From positions 248,001 through 312,000 of the forward strand of contig JAESUZ010001282.1 of the NCBI GenBank assembly GCA_017311185.1: 64,000 nucleotides of DNA. Direction: 5' to 3'. The DNA is from Proteles cristata cristata (lineage: Eukaryota; Chordata; Mammalia; Carnivora; Hyaenidae). A program made the translations under genes and the position numbers. This document shows positions 24,208 to 35,865 of the stretch, piece after piece. Under the pieces are notes generated by a model. It was not told the DNA's origin. It saw only the letters and a list, made by a program, of their open reading frames with translations, and did not search any database. The number at the start of each line of letters is the position of its first letter. The first letter of the stretch is position 1.

Positions 24208-25088
24208 AAATCAGGCATCTATGGTGGGGGGCCAGGGTTCAATTGTATTAGGCACTTTTCCTCACTGGTTAGATGTTGGTTTCCCTTCTCCCCCCCCCAC
24301 CCCCGGCCACGAAAAAATCCACACATTTTCAGGCCGCCCTTCACCACTGCCCCAGCTGATTGAGTTGCTCTTTAAACTTTGAAGGAACTAAAAAATATAT
24401 TGGAATCTCACAGACCCCCTTATTTTCCAAGCTCCCTTTCTTATGTTTCCTTTGCCTTCAAGCCATTTCTCTCTTCTGCAATTATTAACCTTCACTTACC
24501 CTGATCCAAACACAGGGCTCTCATAGTATCTGCACTATTCACTCTGCATACACAGCCTCACCTGACATCTGACTCAACTAGCTCAGACTCTTCAAAGGAA
24601 AGCCTTGTACTTCTCTCAAAGACGGCCAAGCCACATTTTATTTATATGCAATCCTGATCTCCACTGTTCCCCAAACTCAGTACGTCTAAATGGCTTTCTC
24701 AGACACTCTTGAATTCATGTCACCTCTGCCATTGCTCCTTCACTCACCAATTGGAAAGCTGTACATTTCTCTCTACTGAGTAACAGGGTCGGGCTGGGGG
24801 TGGGGTGGGGTAAGCAATAAATGTGGGATGCCAGGAAAATCAGACACAAAGGAGAAAGTGTAGAGTGTTGGTATGGAATGACATGCATTCAGGACTTAAT
24901 TCTAAAGACCTGAGGGGTAATGCCCATGCACACAGCTTTTATTCCAAGTCATGTATGTTACAGGTATAGAACCCATTAAGAACCAAGTCAATCTTCCTCC
25001 TTCGATCTCTATTCTATGACTTCAACAGTGCTCCTACATTTACTGTGGTCCAAAACCAGGGCTGCAAAATACATTCAGTTCAAAGACT

Positions 25089-25095
25089 TAATGCT
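25089..25095 (-). promoter_or_regulatory. ETS1: miR-155 seed match
   Basis: AGCATTA in the ETS1 sense. This is the second of two copies. It sits in a stretch that, as I recall, is close to the human UTR, where this site is also present. Confidence 0.5.
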
Positions 25096-25376
25096 TCTTA
25101 GCTCTACGTTAAGTCCAAACCCCGAGAATCCACTAATGACAAGTAAGAAGAGGGATGTGATAATTTTTTAAAATACAGATGAAATTCACATGCACAGGTC
25201 CCTTGTCCCCAAATCAGCATTATTTTTTTTTTCCTTCATACAGAAGTCACATGAATTTGGGATCCCCGATCTGAGTGACAGCACTTTGCGTTTCCAGTGG
25301 GGTCTATATAAACAGTTTCCTTTCACTGTGACAGAATCCTCAGTCGGCAAATAAAAACAAACTTGCATGAAACCGC

Positions 25377-25383
25377 AATACTG
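25377..25383 (-). promoter_or_regulatory. ETS1: miR-200b/c/429 seed match
   Basis: CAGTATT in the ETS1 sense, 38 bases from another copy at 25422-25428. This is close enough for cooperative action. Confidence 0.5.
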
Positions 25384-25421
25384 AGACCACCTTAGAGCTT
25401 AAGACGATTCTTAAGAAAAAA

Positions 25422-25428
25422 AATACTG
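25422..25428 (-). promoter_or_regulatory. ETS1: miR-200b/c/429 seed match
   Basis: CAGTATT in the ETS1 sense. It forms the proximal pair with 25377-25383. Confidence 0.5.
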
Positions 25429-26025
25429 GCACAAAATTTAATAAAATAAAACTTTTAACACAAAAACTGTTTTGGTCCCTCCCCACTGAAGTCAATCTTT
25501 GTTTCGAAAGAAGAGTAAAAGGTAAATAGTCCTTGGTTTTTAGTGCATCCCCCAAACCAAATGTTTTATCCAATCTCCTTCTTCTTTGCCCTCCCAGACC
25601 TAAAACCAAAAGCAAATTAGTTGTCTTTCATGGGTCTCAGGACTCCTGACGTGTCAACTTCTTTTGCTAATAGGTCCACCGCTCAAGATGCATCTTTTTC
25701 ATGGATGATTTTTAAAAATAATTGGACATATTAGTCTCCTCCCTGAAGCCAGATGCTTCAAGCTTCTAAGAAGACCCTTCTCTCTTTCCTGAAGATTTGC
25801 TCAAGAATTCCTCACCCCCCACCCCCGCCCCTCACGTCCTGGCTGTCTTTTTCCAACTGCGCACAATTGATTATAGCTGCAGCCCACTTAGCTCCCACCC
25901 CTGAATGTAAAAAAATGAGTTCTGGAAAATTAAAAATAGAATGACATTTAAAAATTAAGAGTCCGACCGACGCGGTTGTTCTTCGAAATGTCTCAGCAGA
26001 GTTTCCCCGACCCCTTTGGTGTCCA

Positions 26026-26241
26026 TCACTCGTCGGCATCGGGCTTGACGTCCAGCATGGCATGGAGCTCCTCGGGCGTGTACCCGAGGAGACTCTGCAG
26101 GTCACACACAAAGCGGTATACGTAGCGTTTCCCCGCTGTCTTGTGGATGATGTTTTTGTCATAATAGTAGCGTAGGCCACGGCTCAGTTTCTCATAATTC
26201 ATCTTAGGCTTGTTTTTCCTTTTTCCCCATCTCCTGGCCAC
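26026..26241 (-). CDS. ETS1: ETS1 last coding exon: DNA-recognition helix and C-terminus
   Basis: This exon encodes 71 residues and the TGA stop (26026-26028), matching human p54 residues 371-441. It begins after a CAG acceptor with GTG (Val371), in phase 0, so it has no start codon of its own. It holds the second half of the ETS winged-helix domain: the basic segment [18 protein letters not shown], the recognition helix containing LSRGLRYYY with Arg391 and Arg394 (the two residues that read the GGA core), the wing with [12 protein letters not shown], and the C-terminal helices ending [11 protein letters not shown]1 is a nuclear transcription factor of lymphoid, endothelial and other cells. 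The reading frame is intact and matches the mammalian protein as I recall it, so the gene is expected to be functional. Confidence 0.98.
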   Translation of the reverse strand: MARRWGKRKNKPKMNYEKLSRGLRYYYDKNIIHKTAGKRYVYRFVCDLQSLLGYTPEELHAMLDVKPDADE

Positions 26242-26461
26242 CTGAAATTAAGAAATGAAACAGGGGTAAACACCTACAGGATATTCCAAATAGGCATGCT
26301 TATATGCCTCTAAATCCATTCATGGTGACCCATGGTGTTCAAGATGGACAGAGATTCGCACACATGGAAGATCTTTTTTCTGAGCCGCCTCTTCTAAGTT
26401 CCAATTTTCAAGAGCTGGGCAAGAATGGTGATTAAGGGGATTCTTTAAATTAATGAAAATA

Positions 26462-26680
26462 GGGGCACCTGGGTGGCTCAGTCGGTTAAGCATCCTACTT
26501 TGGCTCAGGTCATGATCTTGCGGTTCATGAGTTTGAGACCCGTGTCGGGCTCTGTGCTGACAGCTCAGAGCCTGGAGCCTGCTTTGGATTCTGTATCTCT
26601 TTCTCTCTGTGCCTCCCCTGCTTGTGCTCTCTCTCTGTCTCTCAAAAACTGAATGTTAAAAACATTTTTTAAAGAAAAGA
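26462..26680 (+). mobile_element. Feliform SINE, older copy
   Basis: Head GGGGCACCTGGGTGGCTCAG, then the classic SINEC_Fc body and a diverged A-rich tail. It sits antisense in the ETS1 intron. Confidence 0.88.
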
Positions 26681-26929
26681 AATTGACAATGTATCTCTAT
26701 GTGATAAGGTACCTGATACTGACAAAAAAGGGAAAAAAAGGACAAGCAACACTATTGACTCTCCTTTCTTTATGTTATTGGTAGAATATTCTCGCTTTGA
26801 AAGTATGAAATTTAATGTGAGGGAGCGGAGCAGAGCTAAGCTGTTTTTCATCCACAGGAAGCATTTTTTTCTGTACCAGGGCACCATATCTTCTCATGTC
26901 TGCCAGAACAGAGCTATCTTCTCTCTTGT

Positions 26930-27030
26930 TCAGTGTCTTTGATTCTCTCATGTTCAGAATTGCACATGGTGCAGAGCAAGCACTCAATACGCATTTGCTG
27001 AATAAAATAATGAGTTGAATGAATAAACTC
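26930..27030 (+). repeat. L2/MIR-like 3' fragment
   Basis: Resembles the common ancient 3' end GAGCAAGCACTCAATACGCA, followed by a TTTGCTGAATAAAATAATGA run. Confidence 0.45.
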
Positions 27031-27099
27031 TAGTAATCTTCCAAGACCTCTTGACCTGTCTGACCCCTTCCAGATTCACGGAGCCACAGGGCCAGAAGA

Positions 27100-27300
27100 C
27101 GTGCTAAGCTATATTTATGAGGGGTCTGCTCTGTGCCAGGTACTCCGGGCCCATTGTATCTGTGAATCCTGGAAACCAAATGGGTATTGTGGATATTTTC
27201 TTGATTTTCCAAATGATGCCACTAACGCTCAGGCAGGTGATGTAACTGGCTCAAGGTCATGCAAGTACTCAGGGGTAGAGGAGGGACTGGAATCTTAGGA
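27100..27300 (+). repeat. MIR SINE
   Basis: TCTGCTCTGTGCCAGGTACT at the start, a degraded core around 27210-27240, and GGCTCAAGGTCATGCAAGTA towards the end. Confidence 0.7.
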
Positions 27301-27385
27301 CAGGTCATGCAAGCCCACATAACCACTGTTCGGAGTTCACCCTCCCCCACCCCAACACAGTACTCACAAGTCGACCCCTTCTTAC

Positions 27386-27504
27386 CTCATCTGGGTCAGA
27401 AAGCTTGAATTCCCAGCCATCTCCTGTCCAGCTGATAAAAGACTGACAGGATTTATCAGTGAGTAATTCCAGAAGAAACTGCCACAGCTGGATTGGTCCA
27501 CTGC
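27386..27504 (-). CDS. ETS1: ETS1 exon: N-terminal half of the ETS domain
   Basis: 119 bases encode human p54 residues 331-370 (from the Gly331 codon split across the junction to Glu370). It enters in phase 1 after TTTCCAG and leaves in phase 0 at GAG|GTAAG. The protein carries ETS helix 1 ([13 protein letters not shown]), the loop with [14 protein letters not shown] and the start of helix 2 (KLSDPDE). The conserved tryptophans at 338, 356 and 361 pack the winged-helix core. With the next exon it forms the complete domain that binds GGAA/T sites. No substitutions relative to the human sequence as I recall it. Confidence 0.98.
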
Positions 27505-28252
27505 CTGGAAACACAAGGCATTGTGAAACATTACACCAGACGCTCAGCACCTCCAGCAATGAATCTCCTTTATACGTGCCCCTCCTGCCTCCTCTCCAGT
27601 CCATCCGGTCTGGAGAGAATAGACGCAACATATAACACAAATGTCAGAAGAGGTGCTATGAGTTCAAATGGACTGAAAGGTGAAAAACTCTCTATCAAAA
27701 ATGAAAACAAAACAAAAACAAACAAAAAACACACACACCCTATACCATGGTCTTATCGATCTCATCTTGATTGGCTTAAAGGTCAGTCCATTTTTGTTGC
27801 TATGCAAACTCTAGGAAGAAAATACTGGATCTGTCCTCTGGGATATTCTAAGGCAGCATAATCTTCTGAGCCCTCATGAACCAAGTCATTATTTTTGCCT
27901 TAATTAGTAACAAGGGTATTAACTAAGGAATACCTTTGCCAGTTCCTATCTAAAGCCAAAGCTCATAAACAATTCTCTGTAGTAGAGAGCCTTTGGCCCC
28001 TGACTTCTAAGTGACAAGGATTGCTACCCTGGGGTCATCTAACAAGGACACAGAATTTAGAATTTCTTTCATCCTAAGGTCATAATATTCTCCACTACCA
28101 TCCTGTCCCCCCAGGCCACTGGCGGGCACCCAGACTATGCAAGGAGAACATCATCACTTTGTAAGGGATTAGCCTGCCACCCAGGAAATCCTCACAGGTC
28201 CGGTGAGGACTGTCTCAGAAATTCTTCATGGGTTCAGGATATTCTAACTTAA

Positions 28253-28281
28253 TTTTTTTTAATGTTCACTTATTTTTGAAG

Positions 28282-28314
<33 letters not shown>

Positions 28315-28486
28315 CATAAGCTGGGGAGGGGCAGAGAGAGAAGGAGACACAGAATCCGAAGCAGGCTCCAGGCTCTGAGCTGTCAGCACAGAGCCTGACA
28401 CAGGACTTGAACTCACGAGCTGTGAGATCATGACCTGAGCTGAAGTCAGACGCTTAACCGACTGAGCCACCCAGGGGCCTCATAGT
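28253..28486 (-). mobile_element. Feliform SINE, minus orientation
   Basis: Long GA tract at the left and the head complement GCCACCCAGGGGCCT at the right. A perfect 14-bp target-site duplication (ATATTCTAACTTAA) lies at 28239-28252 and 28487-28500. The body is of the older SINEC_Fc type. Confidence 0.9.
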
Positions 28487-28500
28487 ATATTCTAACTTAA

Positions 28501-28540
28501 CACACACAGACACACACGCGCATGCGCACATGCACGTACA
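28501..28540. repeat. Imperfect CA-rich repeat
   Basis: CA units with interspersed CGCG and TGCA, directly after the SINE duplication. Confidence 0.75.
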
Positions 28541-29758
28541 CTTATCTTAGCCATCAACACTGCCAAGATCTCCGTTCTAAAAAGCCAGACATACTATGAT
28601 AGTCAATTTATCTTATGCTGAAGGACTTATGCTAATAGATTTCCTTTTAAGATCACTCTCTATTCGGATATGACAACGTTGCCAGTGATTCCTATCTAAT
28701 TTATGGGTGTAGCCAGAGAAACAAATATGGGTTCAATCTTCTCTGCTGTTTGTTATATGTCTACACTTACAACACCATCTTAGAAGCCATCTGGACAGAG
28801 CAGGGTTGGGAAAGGCCCAGTTCATGCAGATGAAGGAAGCCAGGAACACTCTAACTCATACAGAAAAACTTGACTTTCTAAGGCTCTCATCCTTAATCTG
28901 AGCTTCAGATTTGTCTGAGCCAAAGTAAAGTGAGATTCAATAGGAAACAAGCTTTAGGTTCTATTTTAGTCTAAAAAGGCAATGTTCTTTATGATCTAGA
29001 AGGGTAATCTCTTGTTATACCTTATACTTCTACAAGGTATGTTCACATGCATCATTTTGCTTACTCCTAAACTCCACTCCCTGGTCCTTTCTATAGGCGA
29101 GGCACAACTGGTCTTACTATTTCCATCCTATTAAGGCAGAGAAAGAAAAATGCTCAAGAAAGTGATGTCACTTTGCTCCAGGGTACAGTGAGAAAATGCT
29201 GGTGCTGGGTCTAATGCCCAGCCCTTCAGACTCCAACCACCAGGGAGACAGCGACTGGCATGGATTGTCATCAAGCAAGCAAAAAAGGGCTTACCCCGAC
29301 CCCCCCCACCCCCACCCCCCAGGAATGACCTGCTGGGGCAAGTCTCGGTGTCCTCAGCATAGCCCAAGCTAAACATAGAAGATGGAACAGCTCTACCTCG
29401 CCCTTCCAAGAATGCACCTTGAGCTCTTTAAAACCATCCTGCAAGAAACACCTGACACATGTTCTAGAATACAATGATTCAGTGGGCCCTACAAAATAAC
29501 TTGACATTCAAAGAAACAGCCCAGAGTATGACGGTAGTAAAGCCTTACCCTCTTCTGTTTCTCTCTGCTGTTAAAACACCATTTAGTATACAGCTCAGAC
29601 GCATTTGCAAATTTCTTGGGAGTTGAGTTAAAGTTACTGGCTACCACTGCGTGGCTGGGTTCACAGGACAAGATGCGACATTATATGAGGAATCCGTTGA
29701 GAAGCCATCCTGGTGGGCAGGCATTAAGTACACAAACCTCTATTAAGAAACGCTATGG

Positions 29759-29981
29759 GGGGCGCCTGGGTGGCTTAGTCGGTTAAGCGTCCGACTTTCG
29801 CTTAGGTCATGATCTCGCGGTTCGTGGGTTCGAGCCCCGCGTCGGGCTCTGTGCTGACTGCCAGCTCAGAGCCTGGAGCCTGTTTCAGAGTCTGTCTCCC
29901 TCTCTCTCTGACCCTCCCCTGCTCATGCTGTCTCTCTCTCTCTCTCTCCTAGAAATAAATAAAACATTTAAAAAAAAAAAA
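29759..29981 (+). mobile_element. Feliform SINE, young subgroup
   Basis: Full-length copy with most CpGs retained and a 13-base pure A tail. A perfect 14-bp target-site duplication (AAGAAACGCTATGG) lies at 29745-29758 and 29982-29995. It is antisense within the ETS1 intron. Confidence 0.93.
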
Positions 29982-30264
29982 AAGAAACGCTATGGAATTT
30001 CTGGTAGCGAAGAACTTCAGAAAAAGCAACTGCACTAACCTTGCAAAAGAACAGATTTCCAGAAGAGATGCAGAATGACTATACACCCAACAGGACACCA
30101 CTGTCTTAATATTATTTTGAAGACAGACATCACAAGGGAAAGCCAACTACTCCAAAGCTATGTAAATGAGCCCTGGAGTCTGCAGCCTTCTCCTAGGCCA
30201 GTCCCCCACAATGTGGACACAGAGAGAGGAGTTGCTTCAAGACCCTTGACAGAGAAAACTACAA

Positions 30265-30500
30265 GCAAGAACTATAAGTTGTTGTACACCTACTATGCAC
30301 CGATACTATGTGGGCTGCTTCATACTGATCTCATGTATTCCTTAAAATAACTCCAGGGAATAGATACTATTATTATCAAATTTGCTTTTACCAGTTTTAC
30401 AACAGAGAAAACTGATACACTGTGTGCCTTGTGTCCACTGGCCTTGTCCAAAGCCATTCAGAAGTAAAATGGCCGCGAATGGAACCCAGGTGGTCTGACA
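30265..30500 (+). repeat. MIR SINE
   Basis: TACACCTACTATGCACCGAT start, ATAGATACTATTATTATCAA centre, AACAGAGAAAACTGATACAC core and a GAATGGAACCCAGGTGGTCT end. The order is that of a nearly full MIR. Confidence 0.7.
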
Positions 30501-32894
30501 CTCCAAACCCCTTCACCTTGGTACTACTTTGTCATCAGACAGAAACAACCCAGAGGCTGGCATCTCATCAGCCTGCCTAGTTGACGTGAGTCACATGATA
30601 AAAAGACCTAGCTTTAAAAAAAAAAAATCTCTTCCTTGCATCTCACAGCAGACACAAGACACTGGATGGCTCGTGGTTCTCCTGACCATCTGACCATTCG
30701 TGACCTTGGTGTTCACCTTCACAGGTGATATTTCCAGCCCAGGGAGTCAGTCCCCCTTCTGGTAACTATTAGGCTAATGTTACATCGCTATTCCTCCCTC
30801 CCTCTATTACCTTCAGACCTCTTTCACACTACTCATCTTAACATGCCTTTGGGGAGTGGAGGGTTAGGCACACCAAGCTGAGGAAGGGGGAGGAGGGACA
30901 TACTAGGTTACTTCTACCCAGGCAAGTCCTAGTCATTGGCAGGGAGCCGCCAGCATATTCCAAGTCCCAGAGAACACATCACAGTCCCTTGCCCTTGAGA
31001 TGGGGCAGCCAGAAAGTGCAAAGGGGGAGTTTAAGTCATGTCAGTGGAACCAGCTCAGAAGCAGGGATGTCAGACAGAATTATTAATGCTGTTTTTCCTG
31101 GCAGGGCCATTTCCTGAATTGAAATGTCAAAGGCATGGGCTCTATATCCCTCCTGCAGCTCTGTCTCTGTATTTGATCCCCGTCTGCATAGATCAGCCGG
31201 GTGGGGTGGCGGAAAAGGTATATTCTTATCCATGGATCTTTTCTTTTGCTCATTGTGAACTTCCCTCTGTTCATAAGGAATATAAACCTGAAACATGAGG
31301 CACTCTCAAACTTCTTTTTTCTCTTTATACTAAAGGGGGGGGGAGGGGAGCGGGGAGGGAGCGCGCATGTACACATAAAGAGGTAGACCAGATGCCTAAC
31401 AAAAGCACAGGAGCTTGAATGAGAAGAAATGTCTCTGGTGAGCATATCCCAACAAGAAAGTCAAAATAGGGTGATGTCAGCTCAAGCCTCCTTCCTCGCT
31501 TCTGGAAGAAAGATCCTATAAGCCTATCCAGCGCTGGCAGGCACACACAGCCTCTCGCTGTGGCTTTCCTGAAGTGGCTGTGCACCCTTCAGAAGGCTTG
31601 CGGGTGGTACCAAACGAAAGGACTCTACAGGAAACCCCTAAAGAGGCCTCCCGTTTCCTGACCCCCAAATTGTCCTTTGGTTGCAGGCAGCTATAAAGAG
31701 GAAGGACATGGATTTTTCTTCCAGCTGGAAACGCCAGGTCAGGCCTGGTTTCAGGGTGGGTTTGCGCCCTGGCTGGACTAGTGGCCAGACTTACACAGGA
31801 TTGCTTCCACAACCATGTGTCTGTCACCTTCATTTCAGGTCTGGGAGGAGACAGCAAGGCCACCTGAGGGAGACCCACAACAGGGAGGTGGCTCTAGGAA
31901 TGCATGCTGGCTACCCTGGCTACCCTGCCAGGAGCATCCACATCTAGGCCCACGGGAACTGCCGAGGCCCCAGAATTGTTGAGGCAGTGATGCGGCCAGC
32001 GCTCCTGGTTAGACTTTCCCACAGGACATTTCTGTATTGCTCAGTGTAACTCTGCCCAAATCTCCAGGGCCGCAGGGCCCCATCCTTTGCCCTTGCTCCA
32101 ACATATCCTAAAACTGTAAAGCCTCCTCCTCCTTCTCCCCGCACCTCCTCTCACCCTGGGCCCAGCCCCATCCACCCACCCAACTCCACAGTGCTCCCAG
32201 TGACCTTTGTCCCAGGGAGCAAAAGATGGTGCTAAGAATAGTGCCAGTCATGGGAAGGGGGAGTTCACATACTCAGCGTGACTCACAATGATGTCCCTGT
32301 CTGGGGGCCCCAAGGCAGTCAACGGCATCCTTCACCATGCTGCCCTGGGGTGTCACACATCAGGAATCCGGTGGCATCACTGGGAAACTATGCTTCTCAA
32401 GTAGAAAGTCTCAGCCACAACAACAGAGGGGTCCCTGTTAGAAGGGAGTCTCTCGGCAACGAAGCACAGGAGTGAGGGCACCACACACGCTCTTGCTGGG
32501 CCCGCACCGCCCCCCTTCCCCCAGCTCCCTCGCTGGCTAGAGCAGGGGGATTTCCTCAGTTCCTCTCACTGCTTTGTTCTTCTCAGCTTCTGGGCCAGAG
32601 GAAAGTTCTTAGTACAACAGCGACAGTCTGATCTGAAGAATGTGATACAACCTTCGAAGCAGAAGGATCCGGTGGGGTCCCTCAAGGCAACTTCAAATCC
32701 AAGGCGCCAATCTAATTTTTTTGAGGTACAGCTTCCTACTCCTTCCGGTGACGCTTTAAGTCCCTTTTCCTTGTCTAGGAACTTGAAGGCCCGTCACGTA
32801 TCTTGATGAGGGTTGGTTGTTAAAAATCCCCTGCTATTTTTGTTGTTGCTCTTGTTCCCTTACTCTGAGTCTAAGAAGAGAGCAACTTAAATAT

Positions 32895-33123
32895 TTTTAA
32901 ATGTTTATTTGTTTTTGAGAGAGAGAAAGAGAGAGAGAGACAGAGTGTGAGTGGGGGAGGGGCAGAGCGAGAGGGAGACACAGAATCCGAAGCAGGCTCC
33001 AGGCTCTGAGCTGGCAGTCAGCACAGAGCCCGATGCGGGGCTCGAACTCATGAACTGCGAGATCCTGACCTGAGCCAAAGTCATACACCTAACTGCCTGA
33101 GCCACCCAGGCTCGCCAACAAGT
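32895..33123 (-). mobile_element. Feliform SINE, minus orientation
   Basis: Older body type. A perfect 15-bp target-site duplication (GAGCAACTTAAATAT) lies at 32880-32894 and 33124-33138. The head complement at 33100-33116 is partly altered (CCCAGGCTCGCC). Confidence 0.9.
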
Positions 33124-35096
33124 GAGCAACTTAAATATATGGCAATGGGCTAGTGCCAAATTTTAGTATGATTCTTCTGGTAACAATGGCTTCCATTGGG
33201 CAATCTGTCAGTAGACTTCTTCTCATTTTCTAGGCTTGGGGACTGTCTGCCCAATGGACTCACTGTTAGTGAACAGGGCCCAGGGCTGGACTTGAGTTTT
33301 TCCTTTTCATTTCAACTGCAAGGTCTCACCCTGTTATCTGTGCCCCAGCATGAGGCTGACATATCAGACTTGATTTCCATGCAGACAGAGCTCAGCCCAG
33401 AGCAGTCGTGCTGTCTGGTAGCCTTCCATTATGGTGTATTTATACCAAGGCCATCTGCTCTATGCCCATCTCTCTCACCACTAGAATATATGCCCTAAGG
33501 CATACAACTGTGCTTTTCCACTGTTGCAATTCAAAGCCTAGATGGTGCCTCACCAGCAAATACCAATAATCAAAGAGCAACCTGCTGCTAAATGACTCCA
33601 GTTGTTAAGCTCCCTGTGCACATGGACTACATCTTATTGACCTTATTTTCTTGAAGGCAGGTATGACATGTCGGACAAGTGCTTGGTGAACATCTACTGG
33701 CTTGTACTGCTCACACAATCGTCCTCTGAAGACAGAGGTAAGGATTTTAAAAGCTACCCCACCTGCTTCTCTCTATTAAACCAGATCTGGGACTAATCAA
33801 CATGAGCGACTCCCAGGCTGTTTCATCAACATGTTCCCCAAAATAAAAACGACCACACCGCCTGCCCTTTGGGGATTAATCTGCTACTTTGAGAAGTTAA
33901 TCTCTTCAGCTTGACTCTAAAAGTCAAATCAAATACCTCAGTATGGGCAGGACACCACGTTTATTTTAACCTATGAAACTCTCATGGTTGGTCACCCTTG
34001 CAAAAGGGCAGACTCTGCCCTAAGAACACACATCTGGCAGGTGGTCCTAAAACAGAGGAACGGGCCTGACTGGCCCCTCCCTTCCACCCAGGTGTCTCTA
34101 CCCACAGCCAAACGATGATGGCAAAAACAGAACCCTCAAATCCAGAAATGACCCATCTGTTCACAAGTCTATCTTCCTCTCCTGCTACTGTAAAGGTGCC
34201 CACCTCTGGCAGTAGAGGGGGTGACCCCAGAGTCTAAGCTATCACGCCCTTCCTGTCAACCCCCTTCTAAGCTATCATTCACAAAAGATTCCACAGTCTC
34301 TCTATTTCCATTAAGTCCTTACGAAATGAAATTGCAGGACGACCAGGAAACACCCTGACGGTTAGTTTCTTGCCCCCTGGACCAAACTCCCCCTGAAGCA
34401 GCAGACGTCTTCTGCCTGAGGATGAACAACTGCTGCACTGTTTGGCAATCAAAGCAGCAGGCAGATTTTTAAAAGAAAAGGACGGGCAGAGACTGACTGA
34501 TATTTTGGCTTGGTTTTATGTCCAAAAGGGTACCTTCTTCCCATTTCTTCTGCGTTATGCCCATGTTTTGGCCCCCACCCCAACCTGATCTCATCTCATC
34601 CCCAACATGATCTAGATATGGTACATTCTGTCACTAGCCAGCAATGCCTTGGCTTAATGAATCACATGGTCTGTCAGTAAGTTCCTATATCAATGGCTAT
34701 TAACTCAAGGACAGCAGTTGGGGATATAAGTTCTAATAATTCAATGTACAACCACAAAGAACACTCTCTGACAGGGGCTTGAAAACCATACTCCATGAAC
34801 ATAATGGACAATAACTTCATGAACTTTATTGCTGAAAGAGCCAGTACTTAACAATGGGAGCAAGTTAGAAAACAGCTCTCAAATCAATTAAAACCAGCCT
34901 TTGATGTCAAGTGCATGTCTCTGGCACGTTAGGCCAAAAGAAAGGAGAATTTCAAAAAATTAAAAACAAACAGACAAACGTGTCAGGTGGTGGAAAACTG
35001 AAAGAAGAGAGTGGATAGTATCCTACGAAATTAAAAAGTACATATGCCCATGGGATGCCTCAAGTGGGGAGGTCAAGCATATGGCACTTTGATTCT

Positions 35097-35312
35097 TTTT
35101 TTTTTTTTTTAATATTTTTATTTATTTCTAGGACAGAGAGAGAGTGAGCAGGGGAGGGTCAGAGAGAGAGGAGACACAGACTCCGAAATAGGCTCCAGGC
35201 TCTGAGCTGGCAGTCAGCACAGAGCCCGATGTGGGGCTCGAACCCACGAACCGCGAGATCATGACCTAAGCGAAAGTCGGACGCTTAACCGACTAAGCCA
35301 CCCAGGCGCCCC
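35097..35312 (-). mobile_element. Feliform SINE, young subgroup
   Basis: Minus-orientation full-length copy with an intact head complement (CCACCCAGGCGCCCC). A perfect 17-bp target-site duplication (TATGGCACTTTGATTCT) lies at 35080-35096 and 35313-35329. Confidence 0.93.
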
Positions 35313-35337
35313 TATGGCACTTTGATTCTAATACCTT

Positions 35338-35460
35338 CCCTGAGTCACTGCAGGATCTTTCGCAACTAACTGAGCCTCTCTGGGCTTTAGTTTTCCCATC
35401 GCTAAAATGGAAACAGTTATCCCTGCTCTTCCCTACTTTATAAAGACATAAATTAAGTCC
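35338..35460 (-). repeat. MIR SINE, complement
   Basis: ACTGAGCCTCTCTGGGCTTT, followed by AGTTTTCCCATCGCTAAAAT, is the complement of the MIR core. Confidence 0.6.
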
Positions 35461-35491
35461 CAGTTATTAAGAAATAAATATAAATACATAT

Positions 35492-35501
35492 GCACACACA
35501 T

Positions 35502-35542
<41 letters not shown>
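35492..35542. repeat. (CA)n microsatellite
   Basis: About 25 CA units with two TG interruptions near the start. A likely polymorphic marker inside the ETS1 intron. Confidence 0.92.
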
Positions 35543-35544
<2 letters not shown>

Positions 35545-35669
35545 GAGGTGACCAGAGTACTGACAGTTTGGGAATAATATAAAACACAATGGAATTAAAC
35601 AGAAGAATGACACAACAGAAAAAATATTTATATACATGTATGTGTGTATAAATATATACATATAGTCTG

Positions 35670-35865
35670 TTTATTTATTTGTTTTGAGAGAGAGTGCATG
35701 CTCACACGAGAAGGGAAGGGGCAGAGAGAGAGAGAATCCCAAGCAGACTCCGCACTGCCAGCGCAGAGCCTGACGCAGGACTCGAACCTAGGAAAAGTGA
35801 GATCATGACCTGAGCCAAAACCAAGAGTCAGATGCTTAACTGACTGAGCCACCCCGGGTGCCCCC
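35670..35865 (-). mobile_element. Feliform SINE, older copy
   Basis: GA-rich tail at the left, and the head complement GAGCCACCCCGGGTGCCCC at the right. No clear flanking duplication. Confidence 0.85.

Larger units (their letters stand above)
22436..26025 (-). other. ETS1: ETS1 3' untranslated region
   Basis: The region follows the ETS1 stop codon in the same exon, without a splice site. It is AT-rich, with AU-rich stretches, seed matches for miR-155 and the miR-200b/c/429 family, an alternating pyrimidine-purine tract at 23752-23812, and a SINE tail remnant at 24145-24207. Several open frames on the plus strand here (for example 187 codons at 23537-24100) are antisense to the UTR and run through the CA repeat, so I do not call them genes. 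The left border depends on which poly(A) signal is used (22456, 22343 or 22280). Confidence 0.75.
26242..27385 (-). other. ETS1: ETS1 intron between the two ETS-domain exons
   Basis: A 1.1-kb intron with a GTAAG donor at the 27385 end and a CAG acceptor at 26242. It contains a feliform SINE (26462-26680), an L2-like remnant and a MIR copy; nothing else was recognised. Confidence 0.9.
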
